NCBI GenBank assembly: GCA_035286365.1
Contig: DATHJZ010000178.1
Span: forward strand, 1 to 16,261
Reading direction: 5' to 3'
Source of the DNA: CADEED01 sp035286365
GTDB lineage: Bacteria; Pseudomonadota; Gammaproteobacteria; Steroidobacterales; Steroidobacteraceae
Length of the DNA stretch: 16,261 nucleotides
Below, in pieces: positions 15,880 to 16,261 of this stretch (within the stretch, counting starts at the first letter, position 1; the number at the start of each line of letters is the position of its first letter). Position numbers and translations under genes: made by a program. The notes beneath the pieces are model-generated. The model saw only the letters and a list, made by a program, of their open reading frames with translations, was not told the origin of the DNA and made no database searches.

Positions 15880-16261
15880 CTAGATCCCAAGCCTTTTAAC
15901 GGCAAGGTTGATGCGCTTCGACATATCCTCTCGCCGCTGCATATCCTCGGCATTTTTCCTGTCGGGAGCCTTGTCGGGGTGGTACTGGAGAAGGAGGCGA
16001 CGCTTTGCTACGGTCATTTCCCGCAGGCTTGCGCTGGGGTCGACTCCGAGTACGGCATAATCATCCGCCTCTTCAGCATTGTCCTTTTCTTCCTCCGGTT
16101 TGCTCGTCGAGCCTGCTGGCCCGAGTCCGTATTTCAGGTCACGCAGCAGGCTGTTCAGCTCTTTGAGAATCTTCGGGATACCGGGAAGCCTGGCATCGTC
16201 GCTGGCGAGCAAAGTCTGAGCGCGCTGGTAGTTATCGATAGCTTGCTCGACGGCCCACTGC
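15880..16261 (-). CDS. C-terminal J-domain (DnaJ-like) protein, partial at the window edge
   Basis: The visible 127 codons, stop included, run from the right edge to a TAG at 15882-15880. The frame stays open at 16260, so the true start is probably outside. A TTG at 16212 would be the first start-like codon but lies inside a helix. The first part (AVEQAIDNYQRAQTLLAS, then IPKILKELNSLLRDLKYGL) looks helical, possibly TPR-like. A charged linker (SKPEEEKDNAEEADD) follows, then a J domain beginning YAVLGVDPSASLREM with the essential HPD in LLLQYHPDKAP. J domains stimulate the ATPase of Hsp70. A C-terminal J domain without Gly/Phe or zinc-finger regions is class C-like, used for dedicated substrates. 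It is convergent with the lipoprotein and separated by the IS remnant, so there is no evidence that it belongs to the secretion island. Confidence 0.75.
   Translation of the reverse strand, partial: QWAVEQAIDNYQRAQTLLASDDARLPGIPKILKELNSLLRDLKYGLGPAGSTSKPEEEKDNAEEADDYAVLGVDPSASLREMTVAKRRLLLQYHPDKAPDRKNAEDMQRREDMSKRINLAVKRLGI

Noticed and set aside
1..16261. CRISPR array, tRNA or rRNA genes
   Set aside because: I saw no regularly spaced direct repeats and no tRNA- or rRNA-like sequence by eye on either strand.

Overview
The window is GC-rich, densely packed DNA from a Gram-negative bacterium, most likely a proteobacterium. It encodes an outer-membrane secretin, a two-partner-secretion beta-barrel pore and two lipoproteins with clear lipoboxes, all of which need an outer membrane. 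I cannot name the genus from sequence alone.

Layout. Bases 1-199 hold the tail of an upstream gene with an uncertain reading frame. A small CesT/HrpG-like type III secretion chaperone (196-603) overlaps by ATGA with a type III secretion secretin, SctC/HrcC (600-2267). Ten bases later starts a large lipoprotein (2278-4848) whose C-terminal half is a thaumatin-like domain, normally a plant, animal or fungal defence fold. A two-partner-secretion cassette follows: the TpsB/FhaC-type transporter (4939-6648, TTG start with a strong Shine-Dalgarno), its exoprotein of the filamentous-haemagglutinin family (6675-10751) and a TPR plus GT41 (SPINDLY/OGT-type) glycosyltransferase (10768-12849). After a 108-bp gap with two perfect inverted repeats comes a second lipoprotein (12958-14865) with three putative-Ig repeats and an Asp-box propeller-like domain. 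All seven genes point right.

From 14866 to 15879 there is no intact gene. The first half is a broken IS6-family transposase on the minus strand, with a 1-nt frameshift, an internal deletion and a lost C-terminus. The rest is unassigned and looks less GC-rich. At the right edge a minus-strand gene for a C-terminal J-domain protein runs out of the window.

How the genes may work together (inference). The order secretin, surface lipoprotein, TPS pore, TPS adhesin, glycosyltransferase, surface lipoprotein reads as a host- or competitor-contact island. The GT41 enzyme sits where HMW1C sits in the Haemophilus HMW1A/B/C system, so it probably glycosylates the adhesin before export. The adhesin ends in an OmpA-like domain, which could hold its C-terminus on peptidoglycan. 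The thaumatin-like lipoprotein could bind or cleave beta-glucan-type polymers of a plant or fungal partner. The most unusual elements are the thaumatin-like lipoprotein in a type III secretion gene run and the TpsA with an OmpA-like tail coupled to a SPINDLY-type transferase.
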